From positions 372,001-436,000 of the forward strand of contig RFPL01000001.1 of the NCBI GenBank assembly GCA_009926135.1: a stretch of 64,000 bases of DNA. The letters are read 5' to 3'. The stretch's first letter is position 1. Each line of letters begins with the position of its first letter. The stretch comes from Sphingomonadaceae bacterium. Lineage in GTDB: Bacteria; Pseudomonadota; Alphaproteobacteria; Sphingomonadales; Sphingomonadaceae. The position numbers were made by a program, and so were the translations under genes. The notes below the pieces were generated by a model that ran no database searches, was not told where the DNA came from, and saw only the letters and a list, made by a program, of their open reading frames with translations. Positions 16,892 to 25,001 of this stretch are shown here, one piece after another.

Positions 16892-18349
16892 CTAACCCTT
16901 GTGCCGGTCCAGTTCGTCGCCCTGCAGGGTGACGACGTGGAGCAGGTTGGTCGAACCCGGGGTGCCAAACGGCACGCCAGCCAGCGCGATCAGCTTTGAT
17001 CCGGCGGTGCCGAAGCCATGGCGCAGCGCCATCCGCTTGCCCTTGGCGATCATCTCTTCAAAGCTGCCGATATCCTTGGTGGTAACCGCCGTCGCGCCCC
17101 ACAGCAGCGCCAGTTTGCGGGCGATCTTGCTGGACGGGGTGAGCACCAGCATCGGCGCGGCCGGCCGCTCACGCGCGACGCGGCGGGCGGTGCTGCCCGA
17201 TCCGGTGAACACGATGATGCCGGCGATCGGGAGCGATTCCGCGATCGAGGCGCAGGAATGGGCCATGGCATCGGCGGTGGTGCGATCGGGCAGGACATCG
17301 GCAAAGCTGACCTGCTGGCGATAGCCCGGGTCACGCTCCACCTGGCCCGCGATACGGTGCATGATCGTCACGGCCTCAACCGGCCAGGCGCCGCTGGCGG
17401 TCTCGGCCGAAAGCATCACCGCGTCGGCACCGTCATAAACCGCATTGGCCACGTCCGACACTTCGGCGCGGGTCGGGGCCGGGCTTTCGATCATCGATTC
17501 CAGCATCTGCGTGGCAACGACCACCGGCTTGCCCGAGCGGCGCGTAGCGGCAACGATCCGCTTTTGCAGCGGCGGCACTTCTTCCGGGTTGAGCTCAACG
17601 CCCAGATCGCCGCGGGCGACCATGATCCCGTCGGCCAGCTCGATGATTTCCTCCAGCCGATCGATCGCGGCGGGCTTTTCGATCTTCGCCATCAGCGAAG
17701 TGGCCGACCCGCCCATCAGCTTGCGCGCTTCGGCCACGTCCTCGGGCCGCTGCACGAAGGACAGCGCAATCCAGTCCGCCCCCTGATCGAGCGCGAAGGC
17801 CAGGTCGCGGCGGTCCTTTTCGGTCAGCGCCGGTACCGGCACCACGGCGTCGGGCACGTTGACGCCCTTGCGGTCCATGATCACGCCGCCCACTTCAGCC
17901 GAGCAAAGGATTGCATCAGGGCTGGCCTCGATCACCTTGAGGCGCAGCTTGCCATCGTCGATCAGCAGCCGCTGGCCCTTGTGAAGCACGCCGAACAGTT
18001 CGGGATGGGGCAGGCAGACGCGGGTCTCATCGCCGAGTTCCGGATTGCGATCGAGCGTGAAGTGACCCGAATGGCGGATCACCGCCTTGCCATCCTTGAA
18101 CTGGCCAACGCGCAGCTTGGGGCCTTGCAGATCGCAGAGGACGGCGACGGGGCGTCCGACGTCCCTTTCCACTGCGCGGATCGCCGCAATGGTCTGGGCG
18201 TGAGTCTCGTGATCGCCGTGGCTCATGTTGACGCGGAACGCGTCGGCACCGGCGCGCAGCAGCTTCTCGATCATCTCGGGGCTGCGGCTGGCTGGTCCCA
18301 GCGTCGCCAGGATCTTGATCTTGCGACCGCGCGGATCGAACTTTGCCAC
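16892..18349 (-). CDS. pyk: Pyruvate kinase
   Basis: 485 aa, full-length. Phosphoenolpyruvate plus ADP to pyruvate plus ATP, the last step of Entner-Doudoroff/glycolysis. Active-site elements: FRVNMSHGDHETH, the catalytic lysine region SLMAKIEKPAAIDR, and MVARGDLGVEL. The C-terminal allosteric domain shows VFTGSGSTARRVARERP. It is divergent from the DUF1244 gene. Confidence 0.96.
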   Translation of the reverse strand: MAKFDPRGRKIKILATLGPASRSPEMIEKLLRAGADAFRVNMSHGDHETHAQTIAAIRAVERDVGRPVAVLCDLQGPKLRVGQFKDGKAVIRHSGHFTLDRNPELGDETRVCLPHPELFGVLHKGQRLLIDDGKLRLKVIEASPDAILCSAEVGGVIMDRKGVNVPDAVVPVPALTEKDRRDLAFALDQGADWIALSFVQRPEDVAEARKLMGGSATSLMAKIEKPAAIDRLEEIIELADGIMVARGDLGVELNPEEVPPLQKRIVAATRRSGKPVVVATQMLESMIESPAPTRAEVSDVANAVYDGADAVMLSAETASGAWPVEAVTIMHRIAGQVERDPGYRQQVSFADVLPDRTTADAMAHSCASIAESLPIAGIIVFTGSGSTARRVARERPAAPMLVLTPSSKIARKLALLWGATAVTTKDIGSFEEMIAKGKRMALRHGFGTAGSKLIALAGVPFGTPGSTNLLHVVTLQGDELDRHKG

Positions 18350-18415
18350 GGATTATCCCTTCCTCTTATCACGGTCTCTATGGCAAAGCGGGGCCGAAAA
18401 CCCAAGGGTATGCCC

Positions 18416-18751
18416 ATGAGCTGTTCCGAAAATACGAATGCGAACCCCGCAGATGCCCTCGAAGCGCTGGATGATGCCATCGCCGCCGCCGCTTTTCGGC
18501 GATTGGTGCGGCATCTGCGCCATCGCCACGATGCCCAGAATATCGAGCTGATGGGCCTGGCCGGGTTCTGCCGCAACTGCCTGGCCGACTGGATCCGCGA
18601 CGCTGGCGCTCCGCTCGACAAGGAGGCGGCACGCGAAGTGATCCATGGGCTGTCTGCAGCGGAGTGGAAAGCGCGTTTCCACAGGGAAGCGACTCCCGAG
18701 CAGCTGGAAGCCATGGCCGAGAGCTTGAAGAAGAACGCCCCAGCCCCCTAA
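18416..18751 (+). CDS. DUF1244 domain protein
   Basis: 111 aa from ATG 18416, placed 7 nt after AAGGG; the 577 aa track ORF is mostly antisense shadow of pyk. The conserved core is [20 protein letters not shown] then [17 protein letters not shown]. This family is a small helical protein known structurally but without an assigned function, common in alpha- and gammaproteobacteria. The N-terminal 25 residues are probably disordered. It precedes gapR by 43 bp. Confidence 0.88.
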   Translation: MSCSENTNANPADALEALDDAIAAAAFRRLVRHLRHRHDAQNIELMGLAGFCRNCLADWIRDAGAPLDKEAAREVIHGLSAAEWKARFHREATPEQLEAMAESLKKNAPAP

Positions 18752-18794
18752 GAGCCGGTCAACCGATTCACCTTGTTACCGGAGCTTATCCCAA

Positions 18795-19031
18795 ATGGCC
18801 GAAACCACCGACGACCGCCTGCGCCTGCTGATCGAACGCGTGGAACGCCTGGAAGAGGAAAAGAAGGGCATCGCCGACGACATCCGCGACGTTTACGCTG
18901 AGGCCAAGGCCGTTGGCTATGACGCCAAGATCATGCGCCAGATCGTCCGCTTGCGGAAGATGAAGCCCGATGACCGCGCGGAAATGGAAGCAATTCTCGA
19001 TGTCTACAAGGCTGCGCTGGGCCTGGGCTAA
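18795..19031 (+). CDS. gapR: GapR-family DNA-binding protein (DUF2312)
   Basis: 78 aa, wholly helical, coiled-coil start ([20 protein letters not shown]) then the basic DNA-contact part ([20 protein letters not shown]). In Caulobacter, GapR clamps overtwisted DNA ahead of replication forks and at transcription ends and is needed for normal replication. Length and residues are those of the family. CGGAG precedes the ATG. A hairpin follows 32 bp downstream. Confidence 0.92.
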   Translation: MAETTDDRLRLLIERVERLEEEKKGIADDIRDVYAEAKAVGYDAKIMRQIVRLRKMKPDDRAEMEAILDVYKAALGLG

Positions 19032-19062
19032 GCACGGTCGAGGTTGATCGCCACGTGGGATC

Positions 19063-19095
19063 CCTTATCTCCGGTCCATCAGAACCGGGATAAGG
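19063..19095 (+). promoter_or_regulatory. Leader hairpin that pairs the ybjQ-like Shine-Dalgarno
   Basis: CCTTATC, a bulged T, CCGGT, an 8 nt loop, then ACCGGGATAAGG: 12 base pairs with one bulge. The right arm includes most of the AAGGAG at 19092-19097 that serves the ATG at 19106. It could act as an RNA thermometer or translation switch, or be a tRNA-like end structure of the gapR transcript. There is no T-run, so a simple intrinsic terminator is unlikely. Confidence 0.5.
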
Positions 19096-19105
19096 AGAGC
19101 CCCGC

Positions 19106-19423
19106 ATGATCGTTACCACAACCCCCACGGTCGAGGGCCGGCCGGTCCAGCAGTATCTTGGTGTCGTCACCGGCGAAGTCATCGTCGGCGCGAACATGTT
19201 CCGCGACCTGTTCGCCAGTATCCGCGACATCGTCGGCGGCCGTTCGGGCTCCTACGAAGACGTCCTGGCCCGGGCCCGGATGCAGGCGCTTGAGGAAATG
19301 AAGCAGTTTGCCGCCGGCCTGGGCGGCAACGCCGTGGTCGGGGTCGATCTCGATTACGAAGTGCTTGGCGCCAATGGCTCGATGCTGATGGTCAGCGCCA
19401 CCGGCACGGCCGTGGTTGTCTGA
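19106..19423 (+). CDS. YbjQ/UPF0145 family protein
   Basis: 105 aa. Begins [20 protein letters not shown] and continues with the family pattern of [29 protein letters not shown] and [13 protein letters not shown]. These form a pentameric or decameric beta barrel whose function is unknown; a heavy-metal-binding role has been suggested by annotation only. Strong AAGGAG ribosome site, but it lies in a hairpin. Confidence 0.9.
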   Translation: MIVTTTPTVEGRPVQQYLGVVTGEVIVGANMFRDLFASIRDIVGGRSGSYEDVLARARMQALEEMKQFAAGLGGNAVVGVDLDYEVLGANGSMLMVSATGTAVVV

Positions 19424-19482
19424 TCGATAGCGGTCGGCTAGGGGGCGGCTCAATTCCAATCCCTAGCTGACGGCATCATTCC

Positions 19483-20226
19483 ATGGCAGGCCATTCCAAA
19501 TTCAAGAACATCATGCACCGCAAGGGTGCGCAGGATAAGAAGCGGGCAGGCTTGTTCTCCAAGCTCAGCCGCGAAATCACTGTCGCTGCCAAGATGGGCA
19601 TGCCGGATCCGGACTTTAACCCGCGCCTCCGCGCCGCAGTCAACGCGGCCAAGGCGCAGTCGGTGCCCAAGGACAACATCCAGCGCGCGATCGACAAGGC
19701 CAGCAAGGGCGATGCCGAGAATTACGAAGAAATCCGCTATGAAGGCTATGGCCCGGGCGGCGTCGCGCTGATCGTCGAGGCGCTGACCGACAACCGCAAC
19801 CGCACCGCCACCAATGTGCGCACGGCCTTTGCCAAGAACGGCGGCAACTTGGGCGCATCGGGCGCGGTCAGCCACGGGTTCGAACGGCTCGGCCTGATCG
19901 AATACCCGGGCAGCGCCGGCGATGCCGACAAGGTGTTCGAAGCCGCGCTGGAAGCTGGCGCGGATGACGTTGAAAGCGATGAGGAAGGTCACGCCATCTG
20001 GGTCGCCATGGAAAACCTCCACCCAGTCGCGCGCGAACTTGAAAAGACCCTCGGCGAAGCCGTCGGCGTCAAGCTGGCCTGGAAGCCCGGCCTCAAGACC
20101 GAGGTCAGCGCCGAAGATGCCGCGACCCTGCTCAAGCTGATCGACGTGCTGGATGACGATGATGACGTCCAGACGGTTTGGGGCAATTACGAGATCCCGG
20201 ACGCGGTCATGGAGCAGTTGGGCTGA
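19483..20226 (+). CDS. YebC/PmpR-family translation/transcription factor
   Basis: 247 aa. Opens [20 protein letters not shown] and keeps the three-domain YebC layout ([13 protein letters not shown], then [20 protein letters not shown]). Family members act either as DNA-binding regulators or as factors that relieve ribosome stalling at proline-rich stretches; the sequence alone does not separate these. The stop overlaps the ruvC start (CTGA), linking it to the ruv operon as in many proteobacteria. Confidence 0.93.
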   Translation: MAGHSKFKNIMHRKGAQDKKRAGLFSKLSREITVAAKMGMPDPDFNPRLRAAVNAAKAQSVPKDNIQRAIDKASKGDAENYEEIRYEGYGPGGVALIVEALTDNRNRTATNVRTAFAKNGGNLGASGAVSHGFERLGLIEYPGSAGDADKVFEAALEAGADDVESDEEGHAIWVAMENLHPVARELEKTLGEAVGVKLAWKPGLKTEVSAEDAATLLKLIDVLDDDDDVQTVWGNYEIPDAVMEQLG

Positions 20227-20693
20227 TCATCATCGGCCTCGACCCTTCCCTCAGCTGCACCGGCTGGGGAATCGTCGCGAAAAGCGGCAACCGGCTGAGC
20301 CACATCGCCAACGGCCAGGTCAAGACCGATCCCAAGGCTTCGCTGCCCGAGCGACTGGTCGTGCTCGATCGCGAGCTGGCCGCAGTGATTGCCGAATTTC
20401 GGCCCGAAACCGGCGCGGTCGAGGAAGTCTTCGTCAACCAGAACGGCCAGTCTACGCTCAAACTGGGGCAGGCGCGCGGGGTCTGCCTGCTGGCACTGGC
20501 CCGCGCCGGTATGCCGGTGGCGGAATATGCGCCGACGCTGGTCAAGAAGGCGGTTGTCGGCACCGGCGGGGCGGAAAAGGCGCAGGTCCAGGCCATGCTG
20601 AAGGTGCTGCTGCCGGGCGTGAAGCTGGCCGGGGCCGACGCGGCCGATGCCCTCGCGGTAGCAATCACGCATGCCCATCTGAACCGCGGGTAG
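20223..20693 (+). CDS. ruvC: Crossover junction endodeoxyribonuclease RuvC, apparent CTG start
   Basis: 156 aa resolvase that cuts Holliday junctions delivered by RuvAB. Acidic catalytic residues lie in [24 protein letters not shown] and the C-terminal [12 protein letters not shown]. Family members begin M-I-I-x-G-x-D; here the codon at the M position is CTG 20223, overlapping the yebC stop as CTGA, with GGAG 8 nt upstream. The only upstream NTG in the track is TTG 20178, which would add 15 non-family residues inside yebC. Coupled reinitiation at CTG is the best reading. Confidence 0.88.
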   Translation: MIIIGLDPSLSCTGWGIVAKSGNRLSHIANGQVKTDPKASLPERLVVLDRELAAVIAEFRPETGAVEEVFVNQNGQSTLKLGQARGVCLLALARAGMPVAEYAPTLVKKAVVGTGGAEKAQVQAMLKVLLPGVKLAGADAADALAVAITHAHLNRG

Positions 20694-20754
20694 CAATCGG
20701 GGGTTAAGGTGCGGGGTCGCAACGTGCTGCTTTGGCAGCAAACAGGAGCCGCCC

Positions 20755-21102
20755 ATGACACGAACCCCGATGAAACGAACCCTGGCTCTCGCCGCCCTGT
20801 CCGGCCTCGCCCTCTCGGGCTGCACCGCCAGCCGTTATCAAATCTCGGACGCCTTGCAGCGCTATGGGATGAGCGAAAACCAGGCGAGCTGCGCGGCCGA
20901 GTTCCTGCGCGGGCACCTCAGTACCGGCCAGGTCAGCCGCCTGACCAAGGCCGCGCGCTATTATGATCGCGACGGGCCGCTGACGTTTGGCGATCTGGTC
21001 CGCGTCGCCGGCCGGGTCGATGACCGTGAAGTGCTGTTCCAGGTCGGTGCCGCTGCGCTCGCTTGCCGGATCGCGGCGGACATCCCGATCCCACGCTTCT
21101 GA
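20755..21102 (+). CDS. Small putative lipoprotein
   Basis: 115 aa. A signal peptide with lipobox ends LALSGCTA, giving a predicted mature lipid-anchored cysteine at residue 22. The mature part (SRYQISDALQRYGMSENQAS) is helical and keeps two further cysteines. AGGAG is 7 nt before the ATG. It lies between ruvC and ruvA but has 61 and 67 bp gaps on either side, so it may have its own signals. No family recognised. Confidence 0.75.
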   Translation: MTRTPMKRTLALAALSGLALSGCTASRYQISDALQRYGMSENQASCAAEFLRGHLSTGQVSRLTKAARYYDRDGPLTFGDLVRVAGRVDDREVLFQVGAAALACRIAADIPIPRF

Positions 21103-21169
21103 AGCGGTAACTGTTCGCCACTTGTTCCTTTTGCTTGCCGAGTGCGCTGCGGCGGGTTAACCCGCGTGC

Positions 21170-21769
21170 ATGATTGCCCGCCTGTCTGGCCTGCTTGACG
21201 ATTTCGGTCCCGACTGGGCCGTGATCGACGTCAATGGCGTGGGCTACCTGGTCCATTGCAGCGCCCGCACGCTCGATGCACTGGGTGTGCGGGGGGACCC
21301 GGTGACGGTCCATACCGAACTGCAGGTCTCCGAAAACGACATGCGCCTGATCGGCTTTGCCAGCGGGGGCGAGCGCGAATGGTTCCGTTTGCTTACCGGC
21401 GTGCAGGGCGTCGGCAGCAAGATGGCGCTGGCAGTGCTTTCGGCGCTGACGGTTGATGAACTCCAGCGCGCCTGCGCCGGGGGTGATGCCGCCATGGTCG
21501 CTCGCGCGCAGGGCGTCGGACCAAAGCTCGCCAGCCGGATCGTCAATGAACTGAAGGACAAGGCGGGCGGGCTGCCCTCCGTTGCTGGCGCCGCCATCAC
21601 CGCCGCACCGCGCGGATCGGCCAGCCAGGATGCCGTCTCGGCGCTTCAGAACCTCGGTTTCAAGCCTATTGTGGCGACCGAAGCCGTGGCGCGGGCGCTG
21701 GAGGAACTGGGTGAGGGAGCGGGGCTGAATGACCTGGTGCGGGTCGCGCTCAAGAGGGCGGCGGGGTGA
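21170..21769 (+). CDS. ruvA: Holliday junction branch migration protein RuvA
   Basis: 199 aa tetrameric junction-binding subunit. The OB domain start MIARLSGLLDDFGPDWAVID, the two helix-hairpin-helix motifs (GVQGVGSKMALAVLSAL and RAQGVGPKLASRIVNELKDK) and the C-terminal RuvB-contact helix (AVSALQNLGFKPIVATEAV) are all present. It overlaps the next, non-ruv gene by GTGA. Confidence 0.95.
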   Translation: MIARLSGLLDDFGPDWAVIDVNGVGYLVHCSARTLDALGVRGDPVTVHTELQVSENDMRLIGFASGGEREWFRLLTGVQGVGSKMALAVLSALTVDELQRACAGGDAAMVARAQGVGPKLASRIVNELKDKAGGLPSVAGAAITAAPRGSASQDAVSALQNLGFKPIVATEAVARALEELGEGAGLNDLVRVALKRAAG

Positions 21770-22170
21770 GCAGCTTCTCAAATGAATTGAAAGAGCTGTT
21801 CATCGGGCGGGCGATGCAGATTGAAAGGCGGGAGGCCGGCTGGACGCTCTTGTTGGGCGACGAATTCCAAGTCAGCATTGGTGGTTATTGGCGCCTCCGC
21901 GACGCGTCTGGAATTCTGGTAACAGACTTAGATGATGGCCATCAATTTGGCCTGCAGTGTCCCGTTGACGCGCAAGCCACGGCCAACAGTGTGCTTTCGG
22001 ATGCGACAATCACTGACACGGATTTTGATCCGCTGACCGGGGACCTGAAGATTTTTGCTGGACGAGGTCTGATATTCGAAGTTCTTACGATCTCGATGGG
22101 GTACGAGACTTGGCAACTGTATTCCGCTAAAGGCTTCGAGGCCGCTGTAGGCAATGGCGGACTAAGATGA
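21766..22170 (+). CDS. DUF6188-like orphan protein lodged between ruvA and ruvB
   Basis: 134 aa from GTG 21766. Its pattern of paired beta-meanders ([20 protein letters not shown], then [15 protein letters not shown]) and the terminal GYETWQLYS resembles DUF6188-type small proteins, which I only tentatively assign; some relatives look like immunity-type proteins. Codon use is visibly less GC-rich than the flanking ruv genes (runs such as TTCTCAAATGAATTGAAAG). It is coupled on both sides, GTGA with ruvA and ATGA with ruvB. Probably acquired later. Function unknown. Confidence 0.6.
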   Translation: MSSFSNELKELFIGRAMQIERREAGWTLLLGDEFQVSIGGYWRLRDASGILVTDLDDGHQFGLQCPVDAQATANSVLSDATITDTDFDPLTGDLKIFAGRGLIFEVLTISMGYETWQLYSAKGFEAAVGNGGLR

Positions 22171-23207
22171 CTGACAACCCGCTCCTCTCCTCCACCCGCC
22201 AGGTCGAAGATGCCGACGCAGCCCTGCGCCCGAAGTCGCTCGCCGAATTCGTCGGTCAGGCGGCGGCGAAGGATAACCTGCGGGTCTTCATCGAAAGCGC
22301 CAAGTCGCGCGGTGAGGCGATGGATCACGTGCTGTTCTTCGGCCCACCGGGTTTGGGCAAGACCACGCTGGCGCAGATCGTGGCGCGCGAACTCGGCGTG
22401 GGTTTTCGTGCGACCTCCGGTCCGGTGATCGCCAAGGCGGGCGACCTCGCCGCGCTGCTGACCAACCTGGAAGAGGGCGATGTCCTCTTCATCGACGAGA
22501 TCCACCGGCTCAATCCGCAGGTGGAAGAGGTGCTCTATCCGGCGATGGAGGACCGCGCGCTTGATCTGATCATCGGTGAAGGGCCATCGGCGCGCTCGGT
22601 CCGGATCGATCTGCCACCGTTTACGCTGGTTGGCGCAACCACCCGCGCCGGGCTGTTGACCACGCCGCTGCGCGACCGCTTCGGCATTCCGGTGCGGCTG
22701 AATTTCTACACCGAGCCGGAGCTGGAACGCGTGGTTACCCGCGGGGCGGGCCTGCTCAACATCGGGATCGAACCCACTGGCGCGCGCGAGATTGCGCGGC
22801 GCTCACGCGGCACGCCGCGCATTGCCGGCCGGTTGCTGCGCCGGGTGCGCGATTTTGCCCATGTCGAAGGTCATGCCGCGATTACTCAGGATCAGGCCGA
22901 TGCCGCGCTGACCCGGCTGGAGGTCGACAAGCTGGGCCTTGATGCCATGGACCGGCGCTACCTGACCATGATCGGGGAGCTCTACAATGGCGGACCGGTC
23001 GGGGTGGAAACACTGGCGGCTGGCCTGTCGGAACCGCGCGATACGATCGAGGACGTGATCGAGCCGTTCCTGATCCAGCTGGGCCTGATTGCCCGCACTG
23101 CGCGGGGTCGCTGCCTCAATCCGCGCGGCTGGCAGCACCTGGGCCTGGCCCCGCCCGCTGGCAACCAGGGCGCTCTGTTCGATTCTCCTGATTCGACAGG
23201 TAAATAG
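22167..23207 (+). CDS. ruvB: Holliday junction branch migration ATPase RuvB
   Basis: 346 aa AAA+ motor. Walker [17 protein letters not shown], Walker [13 protein letters not shown], sensor 1 VGATTRAG and the arginine finger region [12 protein letters not shown] are intact. The winged-helix C-terminal domain includes [20 protein letters not shown]. Overlaps the upstream orphan by ATGA. Confidence 0.97.
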   Translation: MTDNPLLSSTRQVEDADAALRPKSLAEFVGQAAAKDNLRVFIESAKSRGEAMDHVLFFGPPGLGKTTLAQIVARELGVGFRATSGPVIAKAGDLAALLTNLEEGDVLFIDEIHRLNPQVEEVLYPAMEDRALDLIIGEGPSARSVRIDLPPFTLVGATTRAGLLTTPLRDRFGIPVRLNFYTEPELERVVTRGAGLLNIGIEPTGAREIARRSRGTPRIAGRLLRRVRDFAHVEGHAAITQDQADAALTRLEVDKLGLDAMDRRYLTMIGELYNGGPVGVETLAAGLSEPRDTIEDVIEPFLIQLGLIARTARGRCLNPRGWQHLGLAPPAGNQGALFDSPDSTGK

Positions 23208-23438
23208 CTGTCCGACTGGGCAAGCCTGTTAGGGAGTTTAGCTACATTCGGTTCCACTTTGGGACAGGTGGTCCGGGCCGGTGCGGTCATTCCGGCAATT
23301 CCCGCTGCGGGACGGCAGAAACACGGTTAACGCGATTGTCCCTTAATCATTCCTCTGCGTTTCTCTGCCTATAGGGGCATTTCAGCAGCTTGGCTGCCGG
23401 ACTTTCCGCCCCTGCCTGAGGCAAAGAGAGCAGAGCTT
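23208..23438 (+). promoter_or_regulatory. Intergenic region upstream of the Ser/Thr-rich surface protein
   Basis: 231 bp without a gene, more AT-rich than its surroundings in 23208-23260 and 23320-23390. It likely carries the promoter; TTAACG..CCTTAATCATT at 23326-23352 is the most promoter-like stretch, but I cannot assign boxes with confidence. No clear terminator for ruvB was found. Confidence 0.3.
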
Positions 23439-24410
23439 ATGTCGGTACGGATGGCCCTTGTGAAATTGTCCGCGATTGCCGCGGGGGGTGCCGTTGTCGG
23501 AGGCGGGGCGGTGCATGTTGCCGAGGCTCCGGCAGCCCAGGTCCAGTACGTCAAACATGCCAAGGCCAAGCCCGCGCCCAAGGTCATGAAGCGCAAGATC
23601 GCGCGCACCGCACCGGCGAGCCGGCCGATGAAGAAAATTCGCCGCGTGGTGACCAGGCCAGCGGCCTGTGCCGCCCCGGTCCAGCAGCAGCTGGCGATGA
23701 TGCCGATGCCGCTCCCGCCGCTTCCGCCGATGCCGACCCCGCAGGGCGGTGGCGGTGAAGTGACCGTGATCGGCGGCTCGGGCGGGTTCGGCTTTGGCGG
23801 CGGGTTCTTTGGTGGGTTCTTCGGCGGCGGCTCTGGCGGCGGCGGCAGCGTCGTTGTCTCGACCACCACTTCGGGCGGTTCCACCTCGACCTCCAGCTCC
23901 AGCGGCGGTTCGTCGTCGTCCACCTCGGGTGGCAGCACGTCCAGCTCGACCGGAGGTCTGACCAGCACGACCACCACGGGCGGTATCACCTCCAGCTCGA
24001 CCACCTCGACCGGCGGCGTGTCGACTTCCACTGGCGGTGTTTCGACTTCGTCGGGCAATGTCTCGACCAGCTCGGGCAATTATTCGTCAACCTCGACCTC
24101 GTCGGGCAACGTCACTTCGACCAGTTCGTCATCGGGCAATGTTTCGAGCAGCACGTCGAGTTCGGGCAATGTCTCGACCAGCACGTCCAGCTCGACCTCG
24201 GGCAACGTGACCTCGTCAAGTTCGACCAGCTCGTCGACCTCGTCGTCGACCTCCAGCTCGACCAGCACGTCTTCGTCCTCGGGAAACACCACGACCACCA
24301 CGACGACTTCGGGCGGCACCGAAGTGCCGGCTCCACCGATGCTGCTGCTGTTCGGTGCGGCGGCTGCCGCGCTGGTGGGCCGCCGGCGGCTTGCCAAACA
24401 GACGGCCTGA
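23439..24410 (+). CDS. Ser/Thr/Gly-rich secreted protein with PEP-CTERM-like sorting tail
   Basis: 323 aa. An N-terminal hydrophobic segment (ALVKLSAIAAGGAVVGGGAV) is followed by a basic/proline stretch (residues 40-105), a Gly/Phe patch (GGFGFGGGFFGGFFGGGSGG) and about 165 residues made almost only of S, T, G, N and V. The end, EVPAPPMLLLFGAAAAALVG then RRR, matches the exosortase tripartite tail (P-A-P here, membrane helix, basic cluster). Such proteins are expected to be processed by an exosortase and displayed or secreted; the Ser/Thr region is a likely O-glycosylation target. No homologue is recognised outside the tail. Confidence 0.75.
   Translation: MSVRMALVKLSAIAAGGAVVGGGAVHVAEAPAAQVQYVKHAKAKPAPKVMKRKIARTAPASRPMKKIRRVVTRPAACAAPVQQQLAMMPMPLPPLPPMPTPQGGGGEVTVIGGSGGFGFGGGFFGGFFGGGSGGGGSVVVSTTTSGGSTSTSSSSGGSSSSTSGGSTSSSTGGLTSTTTTGGITSSSTTSTGGVSTSTGGVSTSSGNVSTSSGNYSSTSTSSGNVTSTSSSSGNVSSSTSSSGNVSTSTSSSTSGNVTSSSSTSSSTSSSTSSSTSTSSSSGNTTTTTTTSGGTEVPAPPMLLLFGAAAAALVGRRRLAKQTA
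23866..24310 (+). repeat. Low-complexity Ser/Thr/Gly-coding repeats
   Basis: Degenerate repeats of TCGACCTCG-, CAGCTCGACC- and TCGGGCAATGTC-type units encode STSSS and TSSGNVS motifs. The SSGNV unit recurs about eight times between residues 205 and 285. Length variation by slippage or recombination is likely between strains. Confidence 0.8.
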
Positions 24411-24433
24411 GACAAATTCAGTTCACAGGGGGA

Positions 24434-24457
24434 GGGCGGCCTTGGTGCCGCCCTTTT
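24434..24457 (+). terminator. Rho-independent terminator after the Ser/Thr-rich gene
   Basis: GGGCGGC, loop CTTGGT, GCCGCCC followed by TTTT. It lies 24 bp after the stop and just before the end of the convergent hypothetical gene, so it may serve mainly the plus-strand transcript. Confidence 0.75.
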
Positions 24458-24461
24458 CCGT

Positions 24462-25001
24462 TCAGGCGAGCTCGCGCCGCAGCCGCGCGTGATGGGCCTT
24501 GTGCCGGTCCTTGCGCGTCAAATCCTTGCCCGGCAGCCGGTGGAGCCAGCCGCGCGCCAGCCAGGGCATGGCGTGGGTTTCAACGTCTTCGGCCAGTTCG
24601 GCCAGCACGCGCTCGCAATCGGCCGGATCAACGGCGTCATAGCTGTACCACAGCTGTTCGCGCGCCTCGGTCAGTTCACCGAGATGGCGCGTGGTGCGCC
24701 GGGCGAGCAGATAGCGCGGTTCCGCCCAGCGATCCCATTGGCGCCACAGCATTGGCGAGCGGATGATCGTTTCCATCGCCCCGCGCGGCGTGAACGGCAG
24801 GAAATGCAGCCGCATGACCTTGGCCGTGATCCGGCAGGGGCCTTGCTCCTGCCGGTATTCACGGTGGACCAGCTTGATCAGCCAGCAGGTCGTGCCGCGG
24901 CGGCGGACGAAACCGCGCGATCCGCGCCGCTTCCATCCGCTCGCCGCCAGCCGGGAGGCAAGGTATTCGTCGACCGCTCGCTGAACGGCCGAACGATGCA
25001 T
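24462..25001 (-). CDS. Hypothetical protein coupled to aconitase
   Basis: 179 aa, soluble, Arg/Trp-rich. N-terminal half reads VDEYLASRLAASGWKRRGSR and RRRGTTCWLIKLVHREYRQE, loosely like the GFxxRGxxFxR opening of DUF4304-type proteins, but I cannot assign it. C-terminus ends in a basic helix (RKDRHKAHHARLRRELA). The ATG shares one base with the acnA stop (TGATG), so it is translated from the acnA message. Function unknown. Confidence 0.65.
   Translation of the reverse strand: MHRSAVQRAVDEYLASRLAASGWKRRGSRGFVRRRGTTCWLIKLVHREYRQEQGPCRITAKVMRLHFLPFTPRGAMETIIRSPMLWRQWDRWAEPRYLLARRTTRHLGELTEAREQLWYSYDAVDPADCERVLAELAEDVETHAMPWLARGWLHRLPGKDLTRKDRHKAHHARLRRELA

Noticed and set aside
17018-18415. 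First part of the 577 aa plus-strand ORF ending in DUF1244
   Set aside because: Runs antisense to pyk; only the last 111 residues match a family, and a good ribosome site precedes ATG 18416.
21766-22170. Idea that the insert between ruvA and ruvB is part of a mobile element
   Set aside because: No terminal repeats, target duplication, integrase or transposase is seen; only a difference in base use.
23866-24310. Repeats considered as a CRISPR or minisatellite array
   Set aside because: The units are short, degenerate and in-frame within a coding region, with no uniform spacers.
23369-24415. Minus-strand ORFs of 236 and 111 aa with PPVEV and VELDE repeats
   Set aside because: They are the antisense reading of the Ser/Thr/Gly-rich repeats; the plus frame has a signal segment, a sorting tail, a start context and a terminator.
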